Assembly: GCA_050951505.1 (NCBI GenBank)
Contig: JBMNJE010000006.1
Location: forward strand, 1-64,000
Origin: DUOA01 sp012839095
Lineage (GTDB): Bacteria > Bacillota > Clostridia > Caldicoprobacterales > DTU083
Direction of reading: 5' to 3'
DNA length: 64,000 nt
Below the pieces are notes generated by a model. It had not been told where the DNA came from. It worked only from the letters and a program-made list of their open reading frames with translations, and did not search any database. A program made the translations under genes and the position numbers. Numbering within the stretch: the stretch's first letter is position 1; every line of letters starts with the position of its first letter. Below are positions 19,436 to 27,382 of the stretch, in pieces.

Positions 19436-20332
19436 ATGAGTCAAGGTATAAAAATAAGGCAGCCGATCAGTAGAAAAATATTCAATGTATTCAATATTAT
19501 CATTCTCTCTTTGCTTACATTATTGTGTATTTTACCGTTTGTCCATGTGATAGCAGTTTCGTTTAGTAATAAGGTGTATGTTTCGGCAGGCATGGTAACA
19601 TTTTGGCCTAAGGGATTTACATTGTCTTCATATCAATACCTGATAAAGAAGGCAGCTTTTTGGCAGGCATTTGGTTATTCTTTTTACCGTCTTATACTAG
19701 GAACAATAATAAACATGAGTCTAATCCTGTTAACCGCTTATCCATTATCCAAGGACACCAGCAAGCTGCATATGCGAACATTTTACGCCTGGTTCTTTTT
19801 CATAACAATGCTTGTACATGGAGGTCTGATACCTAATTATTTACTTATAACACAATTGGGATTGCGTGATACAATTTGGTCGTTAGTATTGCCTGGTGCG
19901 CTGCCCATTTTTAATCTTGTTTTAATGTTGAATTTTTTCCGGCAGGTTCCGCGGGAATTGGAAGAGGCAGCTTTTATTGATGGCGCCGGTCACCTGCGGA
20001 CGCTTATACAAGTATACATACCGGTTTCCACACCTGCTATAGCCACAATATCATTATTTTGTATGGTAGCTCATTGGAATGCATGGTTTGATGGGATGAT
20101 CTATATAAACAGTCCATGGAAAAGGCCCCTGCAAACATATTTGCGCAGCGTTGTTATCGATCTGGATGTGATGCAAATGAGCGGAGATGACTGGGAACTT
20201 CTAAAACTGTTGTCTGACAGAGCTCTGAAATGTACTCAGATTATTATTGCTATAATTCCCATTCTCTGTGTTTATCCCTTTTTGCAACGATACTTTGTTA
20301 AGGGCATTGTTCTTGGAAGTGTAAAAGGTTGA
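19436..20332 (+). CDS. Sugar ABC transporter permease (LplC/YtcP type)
   Basis: The 298-residue protein has six predicted membrane helices. The EAA loop reads EEAAFIDGAGHLRTLIQVYIP, and the ending VKGIVLGSVKG is typical of LplC-type permeases. An open frame extends back to 19388 inside the upstream gene, but AGGAGG at 19421-19426 points to the ATG at 19436. It is the second half of the membrane channel, with the permease at 18478 and the lipoprotein at 16639. Confidence 0.93.
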   Translation: MSQGIKIRQPISRKIFNVFNIIILSLLTLLCILPFVHVIAVSFSNKVYVSAGMVTFWPKGFTLSSYQYLIKKAAFWQAFGYSFYRLILGTIINMSLILLTAYPLSKDTSKLHMRTFYAWFFFITMLVHGGLIPNYLLITQLGLRDTIWSLVLPGALPIFNLVLMLNFFRQVPRELEEAAFIDGAGHLRTLIQVYIPVSTPAIATISLFCMVAHWNAWFDGMIYINSPWKRPLQTYLRSVVIDLDVMQMSGDDWELLKLLSDRALKCTQIIIAIIPILCVYPFLQRYFVKGIVLGSVKG

Positions 20333-20371
20333 GAATATATATCAACACAATAAGAAAAGAGAGGTATAGCT

Positions 20372-21493
20372 ATGTCCGGTGTATGGTCAAAAGAAAAAGC
20401 ATGGGATTGGTATAATAATACTCCATGGCTGCGTGGCTGCAATTTTATGAGCAGCGATTGTGCTAATCGAATAGATCAATGGCAGGAACTGGGGTTTGAA
20501 GAACGTCTAAGAACCGCAGACAGGGAACTCGAGCTCGCTGCATCCATTGGTTATAACAGTATCCGCTTAATATTGGAGTTTATTGTATGGGATCAGGATC
20601 ACGATGGTTTTTTGAAACGTTTTGATCGTTATTTAAGCACTGCCTACAAGCATGGTATAAGATCTATGATTGTTTTCGGCAATGACTGTATGGTACCAAA
20701 AGATGAGCATTATAAACCTCTTAAGTTGGGAAAACAGTCTTATGACTGGGGTTATCATGGAGGACGCAAGCACTCACAGCATTCAAATCTAAAACAAATG
20801 GGATATCATCTACTGGATGAACCGGAGCTTGCTGAGCGTCATTATAAATGGGTACGAGAAATAATGGAATTATATAAGAACGATGAGCGAATTGTTGTAT
20901 GGGATTTGTATAATGAAGCAGGAGCAGCTCACCGGGATAAGGTTACCATACCTCATGTGAAAAAATTCTTTGAAATTGCCAGAGAAGTTTCACCACAGCA
21001 GCCAATTACTTCATGTTTATGGAAGGGATTGACTGATGAAAATGAGTTGCCGGAAGTAGAGCAGTTTATACTGGAAAACTCTGATATTGTAAGTTACCAT
21101 AATTATTCATCCTACGAATCCAATATAAGGATAATTAAACGTTTGAAAGAATATGGACGTCCTATATTGAATACTGAATGGCTTGGACGAATAACAGGAA
21201 ATACAGTACAAGAAATGTTTCCGCTTTTCTATTTAGAAAAGATTGGGTGCTATAATTGGGGCTTTGTCGCCGGACTTTATCAGACTTACGAGCCATGGAA
21301 TGGGCTTTGGGAAAGATATGACGCCGGAAAAGGAGACGATCTTGATTTTACGAAGTGGTTCCATGATCTTTTCAGACCCAACTTTAGACCATATGATCCA
21401 AAAGAGATAGAGATTATTAAACGCTTTTGTAAGCTTGCTGACAGGGATTTTGAAAAGAGCCGGAGATCCAGTGAAAATACTACAAAACCTTAA
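20372..21493 (+). CDS. Clan GH-A (GH5-like) glycoside hydrolase
   Basis: The 373-residue protein looks like a TIM-barrel glycosidase with an Asn-Glu acid/base (WDLYNEAG, Glu182) and a second glutamate as nucleophile (LNTEWLGR, Glu269). It begins with a WLRGCNFMSSDCANRIDQWQ stretch found in proteins often labelled cellulase-family or xylanase-like. There is no signal peptide, so it would act in the cytoplasm on oligosaccharides brought in by the transporter encoded just upstream. The start follows GAGAGG with normal spacing. The substrate cannot be read from sequence. Confidence 0.82.
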   Translation: MSGVWSKEKAWDWYNNTPWLRGCNFMSSDCANRIDQWQELGFEERLRTADRELELAASIGYNSIRLILEFIVWDQDHDGFLKRFDRYLSTAYKHGIRSMIVFGNDCMVPKDEHYKPLKLGKQSYDWGYHGGRKHSQHSNLKQMGYHLLDEPELAERHYKWVREIMELYKNDERIVVWDLYNEAGAAHRDKVTIPHVKKFFEIAREVSPQQPITSCLWKGLTDENELPEVEQFILENSDIVSYHNYSSYESNIRIIKRLKEYGRPILNTEWLGRITGNTVQEMFPLFYLEKIGCYNWGFVAGLYQTYEPWNGLWERYDAGKGDDLDFTKWFHDLFRPNFRPYDPKEIEIIKRFCKLADRDFEKSRRSSENTTKP

Positions 21494-21650
21494 AACACAT
21501 TTGGTGTTAAGGATATCTTTTTAACCTACAATTCATGTTATTCGATAAATATTTAGGGACGGTTTGAAATCATGTAAAGCCATCCTTAGTGTATTCGTTG
21601 TAAACTGAAATGGGCAAGGTTGAAAAAGAATTGGTATGAGGAGGGGAAAC

Positions 21651-22778
21651 ATGTCATCAACCTCTATTAGGTATACCTATAAGCAGTTAAACCGCTTCTG
21701 CAATGATGCGTTTTGTAGGTTTGGCTTCACAGAAAGTGAAAGTAAGATTATAACGGACGTTCTGCTTATGTCTGATCTATTTGGCATAGAATCGCATGGC
21801 ATGCAGAGGCTGGTTCGTTACCACAAGGGAATAGAAAAAGGTTTGATCAAGGTCGATGCAAAACCTAAGGTTATATTTGAAACACCTGTATCAGCAGTGA
21901 TTGATGGGAATGATGGTATGGGTCAACTGGTGTCACATTTTGCAATGGAAACAGCTTTATCAAAGGCCGAAGACACAGGTGTGGGAATTGTTACAGTACG
22001 CAATTCCAATCACTTCGGGATCGCCGGCTATTATTCCAATATGGCTTGTGATCATGGAATGATTGGGATAGCTATGACTAACTCCGAAGCTATCATGGTA
22101 CCAACATACAGCAGGCTTGCAATGCTAGGCAGCAATCCCATAGCTGTCTCCATGCCTGCAGAACCATATCCCTTCTTTTTTGATGCATCTACCACGGTGG
22201 TTACCCGCGGTAAACTGGAGGTCTACAACAAACAGGGTAAAGAGCTTCCAAAGGGCTGGGCATTGGATGCCAATGGGAATTATTCGACCAATGCAGCTTT
22301 GATGCTAAAAAATATAGTTGGAAAATCAGGCGGAGGTATAGTTCCTTTGGGCGGAGAAACAGAAGAGCTTGGCGGACACAAGGGTTATGGGTATGGTATG
22401 GTGTGCGAAATCTTTTGTGCTATCCTGTCTCTGGGAACGACTTCAAACAAGGTCAATACAGGAGGCAGAGCAGGTATTTGCCATTCTTTTATTGCAATTG
22501 ATCCAAGTATATTCGGGGATGCAGAGCAAATTAATAATTATTTCTCTTCATTCCTGCAGGAGCTGCGCAATGCTCCAAAGGCAGAGGGCAAGACTCGTAT
22601 CTATACTCATGGAGAAAAGGAAGCATTAGCCTATGATGACCGAATTCGTAATGGAATTGATGTTAACATTCATACAATAGCAGAGATGCGTAATCTGGCA
22701 GAATATCTGGGGATGGATGCTGATGCATATTTAGGTGAATTGAATATAGAAACTGAGCACATAAGCTCGTATGAATAA
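21651..22778 (+). CDS. Ldh-family (malate/L-lactate type) NAD(P)-dependent oxidoreductase
   Basis: The 375-residue protein belongs to the LDH2/malate-sulfolactate dehydrogenase family, which reduces or oxidises 2-keto or 2-hydroxy acids and includes diketogulonate reductase YiaK and ureidoglycolate dehydrogenase. Visible family motifs are SDLFGIESHGMQRL (conserved His), NSNHFGIAGYY and GGHKGYGYGM. The ATG at 21651 follows GAGGAGGGG; an earlier in-frame ATG at 21636 is part of that site. Its place at the end of the sugar locus suggests a role in sugar-acid catabolism. Confidence 0.88.
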   Translation: MSSTSIRYTYKQLNRFCNDAFCRFGFTESESKIITDVLLMSDLFGIESHGMQRLVRYHKGIEKGLIKVDAKPKVIFETPVSAVIDGNDGMGQLVSHFAMETALSKAEDTGVGIVTVRNSNHFGIAGYYSNMACDHGMIGIAMTNSEAIMVPTYSRLAMLGSNPIAVSMPAEPYPFFFDASTTVVTRGKLEVYNKQGKELPKGWALDANGNYSTNAALMLKNIVGKSGGGIVPLGGETEELGGHKGYGYGMVCEIFCAILSLGTTSNKVNTGGRAGICHSFIAIDPSIFGDAEQINNYFSSFLQELRNAPKAEGKTRIYTHGEKEALAYDDRIRNGIDVNIHTIAEMRNLAEYLGMDADAYLGELNIETEHISSYE

Positions 22779-22853
22779 AGAAACATCTGCTGCTTATTTT
22801 TCGGTTATGCTTTAGAAACCGATATAAGTAAGCAGAAACTGTCAAAAAATACA

Positions 22854-22888
22854 AGAAGGCAGGGGCAAGGCCGCCTGCCTTCTTTGCT
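22854..22888 (+). terminator. Terminator at the end of the sugar locus
   Basis: AGAAGGCAGG and CCTGCCTTCT form a perfect 10-bp stem around a GC-rich loop, followed by a short T stretch. It closes the run of genes from about 16639 to 22778. Confidence 0.75.
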
Positions 22889-23023
22889 GCAGGTTCTTCA
22901 ATTTCCTTTTCTTAATATTTTCATTAATTATTTTGCGAATTCCGGTATAATTTATGATATACTTTTTCTGGATCTTGTCTTCATAAATATGATAATGTCT
23001 TAAGAGGAAGGAGCTGTATATTT

Positions 23024-23938
23024 ATGGATTATCCCAAAATTCCTGCCGGATTGCGGTTACAGCGCTTGGAGCCGCCCCAGGGAAAAATCAGAATGGTGCT
23101 GGATACAGATACATACAATGAGGTTGACGACCAATTTGCACTGGCTTATGCCGTCAGATCAGAAGAAAAAATAAGCCTGGAAGCCGTTTATGCTGCACCC
23201 TTTCACAATGATCGCTCCAGCGGGCCTCGCGACGGAATGGAGTCCAGCTATAATGAAATAAAAAAAGTCCTCGGCCTGATGGACTGCTCATCCAGGTACC
23301 CTGTTTTTCGCGGTTCAACGGACTATCTGAAGAACAGAAATCAGCCTGAGGAAAGTGATGCAGTCAGGGATTTGATAGACAGGGCAATGAGTGCTGATGA
23401 GAACAATCCCCTTTATGTTGCTGCAATCGGAGCCATAACCAATGTGGCTTCCGCTATTTTGCTTAAACCAGAAATTATACAGAAGATAATTGTTGTCTGG
23501 CTGGGCGGGCACGCCATGAACTGGCATGATACAAATGAATTCAACCTGATGCAGGATGTACCTGCTGCCAGGGTGATATTTAACAGCGGGGTACCGCTTA
23601 TTCTCGTGCCATGCATGGGGGTCACAACCCACCTGCATACGACTATAGCTGAGCTGGAAAGGCATCTGAAAGGCAAAAGTGCCATTGGTACATATCTTAC
23701 GAATATTGTACGCGAATACACCAAAGATCCCTTTGCTTGGTCCAAGATTATATGGGATGTAGCTCCTGTTGCCTGGCTGGTAAATTCTTACTGGGTACCC
23801 ACTCATCTTATACACTGTCCGCTTGTAACCGATCAGGTAACCTGGAGTTTCGACCAGTCCCGTCATTTAATCAGAAGTGCCTTCTATGTACACAGAGACC
23901 CGATTTTTGCAGATGTATTCAGGAAGCTTTCGGATTAA
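23024..23938 (+). CDS. Inosine/uridine-preferring nucleoside hydrolase family protein
   Basis: The 304-residue protein hydrolyses the N-glycosidic bond of a nucleoside, or a related compound. The N-terminal calcium-site motif DTDTYNEVDDQFAL at about residues 27-40 varies the usual DTDPGxDDA signature but keeps the acidic ligands. The middle segment IGAITNVASAI and the NLMQDVPAARVIF motif also fit the family. The gene stands alone behind its own promoter region and is convergent with the sigma gene at 23983. The exact substrate is unknown. Confidence 0.88.
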   Translation: MDYPKIPAGLRLQRLEPPQGKIRMVLDTDTYNEVDDQFALAYAVRSEEKISLEAVYAAPFHNDRSSGPRDGMESSYNEIKKVLGLMDCSSRYPVFRGSTDYLKNRNQPEESDAVRDLIDRAMSADENNPLYVAAIGAITNVASAILLKPEIIQKIIVVWLGGHAMNWHDTNEFNLMQDVPAARVIFNSGVPLILVPCMGVTTHLHTTIAELERHLKGKSAIGTYLTNIVREYTKDPFAWSKIIWDVAPVAWLVNSYWVPTHLIHCPLVTDQVTWSFDQSRHLIRSAFYVHRDPIFADVFRKLSD

Positions 23939-23945
23939 CAGCTGA

Positions 23946-23989
23946 CCTCTTATACGCCTCCTATTCGCCTCCTATTGGCCTCTTATTCG
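23946..23989. repeat. Four tandem 11-bp repeats
   Basis: Four direct copies of an 11-mer (CCTCTTATACG, CCTCCTATTCG, CCTCCTATTGG, CCTCTTATTCG) lie end to end in the convergent gap. They run into the last codon and stop of the minus-strand sigma gene. On the minus strand each copy contains AGAGG or AGGAGG. Confidence 0.9.
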
Positions 23990-24726
23990 CCCAGCAGTCC
24001 GGCCAATCGTTCAAAGGATTTGGCCTTGTACCGCTGGGCTGTTTTATAGCTGATTCCCATCCTTTTAGCACATTCCTTAAGTGTCAGTTTGTTAAAGCAG
24101 TGAAGAATAACGATTTCCCTGTATTTGGGCTCCAGCTCCATCAATGCCTCCCTAATGGCCATGTTTAGTTCTTTGTTTAGAAGGTTCTCTTCGATGTCAG
24201 CTGATTCATCCGCCAGCCAGTCCAATGGTTCTGCATCGGCTTTATCTGTGTAGATGCGGCGGGCAGCCAGGTTACGCTCTTTCCGGCATAAGTTATAGAT
24301 GTCGAAATTAAGCTTATTCTTAATATAGGCCAGGAAAGGAACGGCTCTCCCTTCATCATAATTCCTGATTCCTTCCAGAAGGGAAAGAGCAGCCGACTGC
24401 AGCAAATCCTCCCATTCGGGACCGCTTTGAGTGTGATGCCGTTTGACTGTTGCATGAATAAGGGGTCTCAGTCTGTCAAGCAGCTCCTCCGATGCATTCT
24501 GACTGCCCGCTTTAGCCTGACTTACCAGATCAGAGATCTTTTCGTAGAGTAAGTTCTGATCCTGCAGTCTTTTTTCCTTTTTGCTGTCCGGTTCGTATAT
24601 GGCAGCCTGGCCTTGAACTGGTTCGTTTGTTTGAATGAATCTGTCTGTTGGAGTGAATCTGCTTTTCCCGGCAGACATTTCTGCCTTAACGGTATTCATT
24701 TGTTTGTCCGATTTGTTTCTTGTCAT
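23983..24726 (-). CDS. Sigma-70-family RNA polymerase sigma factor
   Basis: The 247-residue protein has a polar 60-residue N-terminal extension. Region 2 follows (LIHATVKRHHTQSGPEWEDLLQSAALSLLEGIRNYDEGRAVPF is the region 2.1-2.4 stretch), then a region 4 HTH (LTLKECAKRMGISYKTAQRYKAK). Strong ribosome site AAGGAGG lies 9 bases before the ATG. It resembles small, specialised sigma factors of Clostridia and mobile elements rather than housekeeping SigA. No anti-sigma gene is adjacent. It is separated from the ArpU-like gene upstream by two hairpin terminators, so it probably has its own promoter at about 24730-24770. Confidence 0.85.
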   Translation of the reverse strand: MTRNKSDKQMNTVKAEMSAGKSRFTPTDRFIQTNEPVQGQAAIYEPDSKKEKRLQDQNLLYEKISDLVSQAKAGSQNASEELLDRLRPLIHATVKRHHTQSGPEWEDLLQSAALSLLEGIRNYDEGRAVPFLAYIKNKLNFDIYNLCRKERNLAARRIYTDKADAEPLDWLADESADIEENLLNKELNMAIREALMELEPKYREIVILHCFNKLTLKECAKRMGISYKTAQRYKAKSFERLAGLLGE

Positions 24727-24771
24727 GTAAACCTGCCTCCTTTTTTCTTTTGAGCAAAGCTGTCAAAAGGG

Positions 24772-24805
24772 CAAAAAGAAGCGGCATGGAAAAAACCATG
24801 CCGCT
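24772..24805 (-). terminator. Minus-strand terminator
   Basis: AGCGGCATGG and CCATGCCGCT form a perfect 10-bp stem with a 6-base loop. On the minus strand the stem is followed by TCTTTTTG. It lies upstream of the sigma gene and could also act as an attenuator in its leader. Confidence 0.75.
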
Positions 24806-24871
24806 AAAAGCCGTTACACCGAAATGCCTGCCTCGTATTATCAGAGAGGGCTTTCCGGTGTCAAGCCTGAT

Positions 24872-24913
24872 AAAAAAAGACCGATTGGCATCTCAGGTGG
24901 ATGCAAAACGGCC
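24872..24913 (-). terminator. Second minus-strand terminator
   Basis: GGCCGTTTTGCATC pairs imperfectly with GATGCCAATCGGTC and is followed on the minus strand by seven T. It ends the transcript of the ArpU-like gene. Confidence 0.65.
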
Positions 24914-24969
24914 TTTTAAAATCCCTTTATTCAGTTTGCTCCTGTGATGGCAAAATCTCTGCCATGATA

Positions 24970-25053
24970 TCAGTATAGGGCAGGAGGCATTTCGAATCCA
25001 TTCCATTTTGCTTTCAGTTTTCTATCAATGAATTCTCCATAAATTCTCATCAT
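24970..25053 (-). CDS. Possible small protein downstream of the ArpU-like gene
   Basis: A 27-codon reading frame begins at two consecutive ATG codons and ends at 24970. The coding-like sequence extends further back in the same frame, through LKDLRENN, and overlaps the stop of the gene at 25091 in the +1 frame. The ribosome site is poor. It may be a coupled small protein, a frameshifted extension of the upstream protein past its TGA-C stop, or noise. I recognise no family. Confidence 0.3.
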   Translation of the reverse strand: MMRIYGEFIDRKLKAKWNGFEMPPALY

Positions 25054-25090
25054 ATTCGCATTGTTTTCCCGTAAGTCTTTCAGTATTCTG

Positions 25091-25642
25091 TCATTCCAAT
25101 TCAGCCTCTTCTGCCTCCGGGCAGGGCTTCTTCTCAGAAAGAGAGGACTGCTTATCCAGAACGAAGGGCTGCAGATCCATACGCCACAGGATATCGCTAA
25201 GCAGGCTGATAGCCCTTTTTCTGTAGCGGTAGAAGGTGGAATTTGAAATAAGAAGCTTGTCCTGGATTTCGTGTTGAAGAAGCTGTTCTTTGTCAATATA
25301 GACTGCATGAAGCAGCTGAAAATATCTCTCACCGTTTGCAGGATAGCTTTTCAGCTTTAACATAGCCTTATCGATGGCATCAACAATAATCTTCGAGTCA
25401 TTAAGGCTGAAGAGCCTTTCCTCTATAGCTGCTTTGCTTCGCTGATTGTCATACTCACTTATATCAAGTGAAATAAAATGAAAAAGATTGGACAGGTGAC
25501 GCCCTCCCATATAGTAGACCTTATCCTTAATATCCTCCACACTTTCTTCCAGCCGCCAGACAAGATTCCGGTAATTCTCCAGCATCAATTCCGTATCCTT
25601 ATAGACTTTGTCAGGGTCCGGACTCAGATTATACAATTCCAT
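25091..25642 (-). CDS. ArpU/sigma-like helix-turn-helix protein
   Basis: The protein of about 183 residues is helical. Its C-terminal half has a region-4-like segment (VYIDKEQLLQHEIQDKLLISNSTFYRYRKRAISLLSDIL), as in ArpU-family and related phage late regulators. The tail is acidic. The frame extends back to an ATG at 25708, but GAGGTG sits immediately before the ATG at 25642 and six bases before a TTG at 25636, so the start is one of these. It is divergent from the XRE/ImmA pair at 25875, which suggests one regulatory unit. Function is not established. Confidence 0.6.
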   Translation of the reverse strand: MELYNLSPDPDKVYKDTELMLENYRNLVWRLEESVEDIKDKVYYMGGRHLSNLFHFISLDISEYDNQRSKAAIEERLFSLNDSKIIVDAIDKAMLKLKSYPANGERYFQLLHAVYIDKEQLLQHEIQDKLLISNSTFYRYRKRAISLLSDILWRMDLQPFVLDKQSSLSEKKPCPEAEEAELE

Positions 25643-25874
25643 CACCTCAAAATCTTTTGCAGTTTGCTTGCTTTTTTCGTTAGCAGCATATATAATTAAA
25701 TAGAACAAATGTTCGCATATTTGATTATAGCAGGGTGTTTTCCGTTTGTCAAACTATTTAAGAAAAATATTTCCATCCGGAAAACCTTACGGGGTCGGTC
25801 TGCCGAAGAGGGTTAATGCGTAACTCTCCTGTAATATAATATTCAGCGCACTAAGCGGGAAGGACTGTGATATT

Positions 25875-26318
25875 ATGACATATGCAAAATCAGTGGAATT
25901 TGGGAAGTATCTGAAAGCACTGCGAAAGGAAAGAGGTGTCAGCCAGAGGGAACTGGCGGAACTCTCCGGTTTCAGCAATGCAGAGCTGTCCAAAATCGAA
26001 TCAGGAGACAGGAAAAAGCCGTCACCGGCCTTGTTGAAAGCTATAGCTCCGCACCTGAATACTTCCTATGAAACCTTGATGAAGAAGGCAGGCTATCTGG
26101 AGGAAGTAATCCATCACAGCGGCTACACCGAACATGTTTTCAAGGATGATGACGGCAGGCTTGCGGATATCGTGAAAAAGGCAAGGGAAATGCAAGAAAA
26201 CGACAGTGACTGGGTCAATATTGCCTATCGTGTGTCCAAAGAGCTGTCCCGGGAGGATATGGCTGCCATCAAGGCGATTGCCAGGTCCCTGCTGAACAAA
26301 TCAGGGGGCAGATCATGA
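25875..26318 (+). CDS. XRE-family transcriptional regulator
   Basis: The 147-residue protein has an N-terminal Cro/CI-type HTH (residues 10-66: LKALRKERGVSQRELAELSG and SNAELSKIESGDRKKPSP) and a charged C-terminal domain that may carry oligomerisation or cleavage sites. Its last codons overlap the start of the ImmA-like gene (ATGA), which shows coupled translation. By analogy with ImmR/ImmA of ICEBs1, it probably represses a divergent promoter and is inactivated by its partner protease. Confidence 0.88.
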   Translation: MTYAKSVEFGKYLKALRKERGVSQRELAELSGFSNAELSKIESGDRKKPSPALLKAIAPHLNTSYETLMKKAGYLEEVIHHSGYTEHVFKDDDGRLADIVKKAREMQENDSDWVNIAYRVSKELSREDMAAIKAIARSLLNKSGGRS

Positions 26319-27274
26319 ATGCCAATGCATCCCGCTCTGCAGTCATTCCCCCATACAGATCTGAGTATATTGATCTGAAGCTGAAAGAGTTTGTCAGCAT
26401 GAATAACATTAGGAGATGGCCTTTGGACTGCATTAAGGTATTGCAGGGTATGAAAAACCGGAAGCAATATTCGATAGACAGGATTGGCGTGAGGGATCTG
26501 CAGCAGGGGCTGGATGCTGTAACCCAATATAATTTTTTCACTGAATCTTATGAGGTATGGTTTAACAATCAGACTTACCGATATCCATACAAGAAGTCTT
26601 CCCACAGACGGCTGAACTTTACCGCAGCTCATGAAATAGGGCATATAGTTCTGGAACATCTGCTCATCCCTGAGAGACGGAAGAACTGCCGGCAGAAGAG
26701 GCTGGATGAATTGGAGGCAGATGAATTTGCAGCCCGGCTGCTCATGCCTAAGAATCTCATTTGCTCCTTCAACTACTATTCCCTGGAGGCAGTGGCTGCC
26801 TGGCTTAATGTATCCAAAACCGCCCTGATTCACAGGCTGATAAGGTTAAACAGGCTGCCTCTGCTTTCATCCCGCAGACTCAGCAGCTGCACTAGATGCG
26901 GGAATACCCGCTTTTCTGCCTTTGCCCGATTCTGCGGGGTTTGCGGGCTTTCCCTGCACAGAGGAGTTAAGGGCATCCGGAGAATTTACTATCCTGATGA
27001 AATCCCAATGGATGCTTTCAAGCGGGTCCTTGTCTGTCCCAAATGCAACAAGAAGATTCACCATACGGCAGGCCTCTACTGTCCCTTCTGCAGCACCGGA
27101 ATCTTTAACTTCTGCATTGATTTCTTCAGCAGTTCCGGTGATGGCTGCTCCTATGCGAATCCGGCCTATGCCCGGTTTTGTGAAATGTGCGGAAAAGCAA
27201 CTGACTATAACAAGAAGAGATTTTTCTGTGACTGGCAGGAAATATACTGCAATGGTGCTGAAAACAACTATTAG
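26315..27274 (+). CDS. ImmA/IrrE-family zinc metallopeptidase with C-terminal zinc ribbons
   Basis: The 319-residue protein has the HEIGH zinc-protease motif at residues 106-110, followed by ELEADEFAARLLMP, the third-ligand and helix signature of ImmA/IrrE peptidases. The last 130 residues are cysteine-rich, with CTRCG..CGVCG, CPKC..CPFC and CEMC pairs forming two or three zinc ribbons, an uncommon addition for this family. It overlaps the XRE gene by 4 bp and is expected to cleave that regulator when stress is sensed. The ribbons may bind nucleic acid or a partner protein. Confidence 0.85.
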   Translation: MNANASRSAVIPPYRSEYIDLKLKEFVSMNNIRRWPLDCIKVLQGMKNRKQYSIDRIGVRDLQQGLDAVTQYNFFTESYEVWFNNQTYRYPYKKSSHRRLNFTAAHEIGHIVLEHLLIPERRKNCRQKRLDELEADEFAARLLMPKNLICSFNYYSLEAVAAWLNVSKTALIHRLIRLNRLPLLSSRRLSSCTRCGNTRFSAFARFCGVCGLSLHRGVKGIRRIYYPDEIPMDAFKRVLVCPKCNKKIHHTAGLYCPFCSTGIFNFCIDFFSSSGDGCSYANPAYARFCEMCGKATDYNKKRFFCDWQEIYCNGAENNY

Positions 27275-27382
27275 GAAATATTCAGTTTTATATCCGACAA
27301 AAATAGCATGACACCCCCATTCCTGCTATAATTTAGTTACTGATATACAACAGTAGTTTAGGAAGGGAAAGGGGAAAGCTTC

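Noticed and set aside
23315..23866. A 183-codon minus-strand frame inside the nucleoside hydrolase gene
   Set aside because: It has no ribosome site and no family resemblance; the + strand protein is clear.
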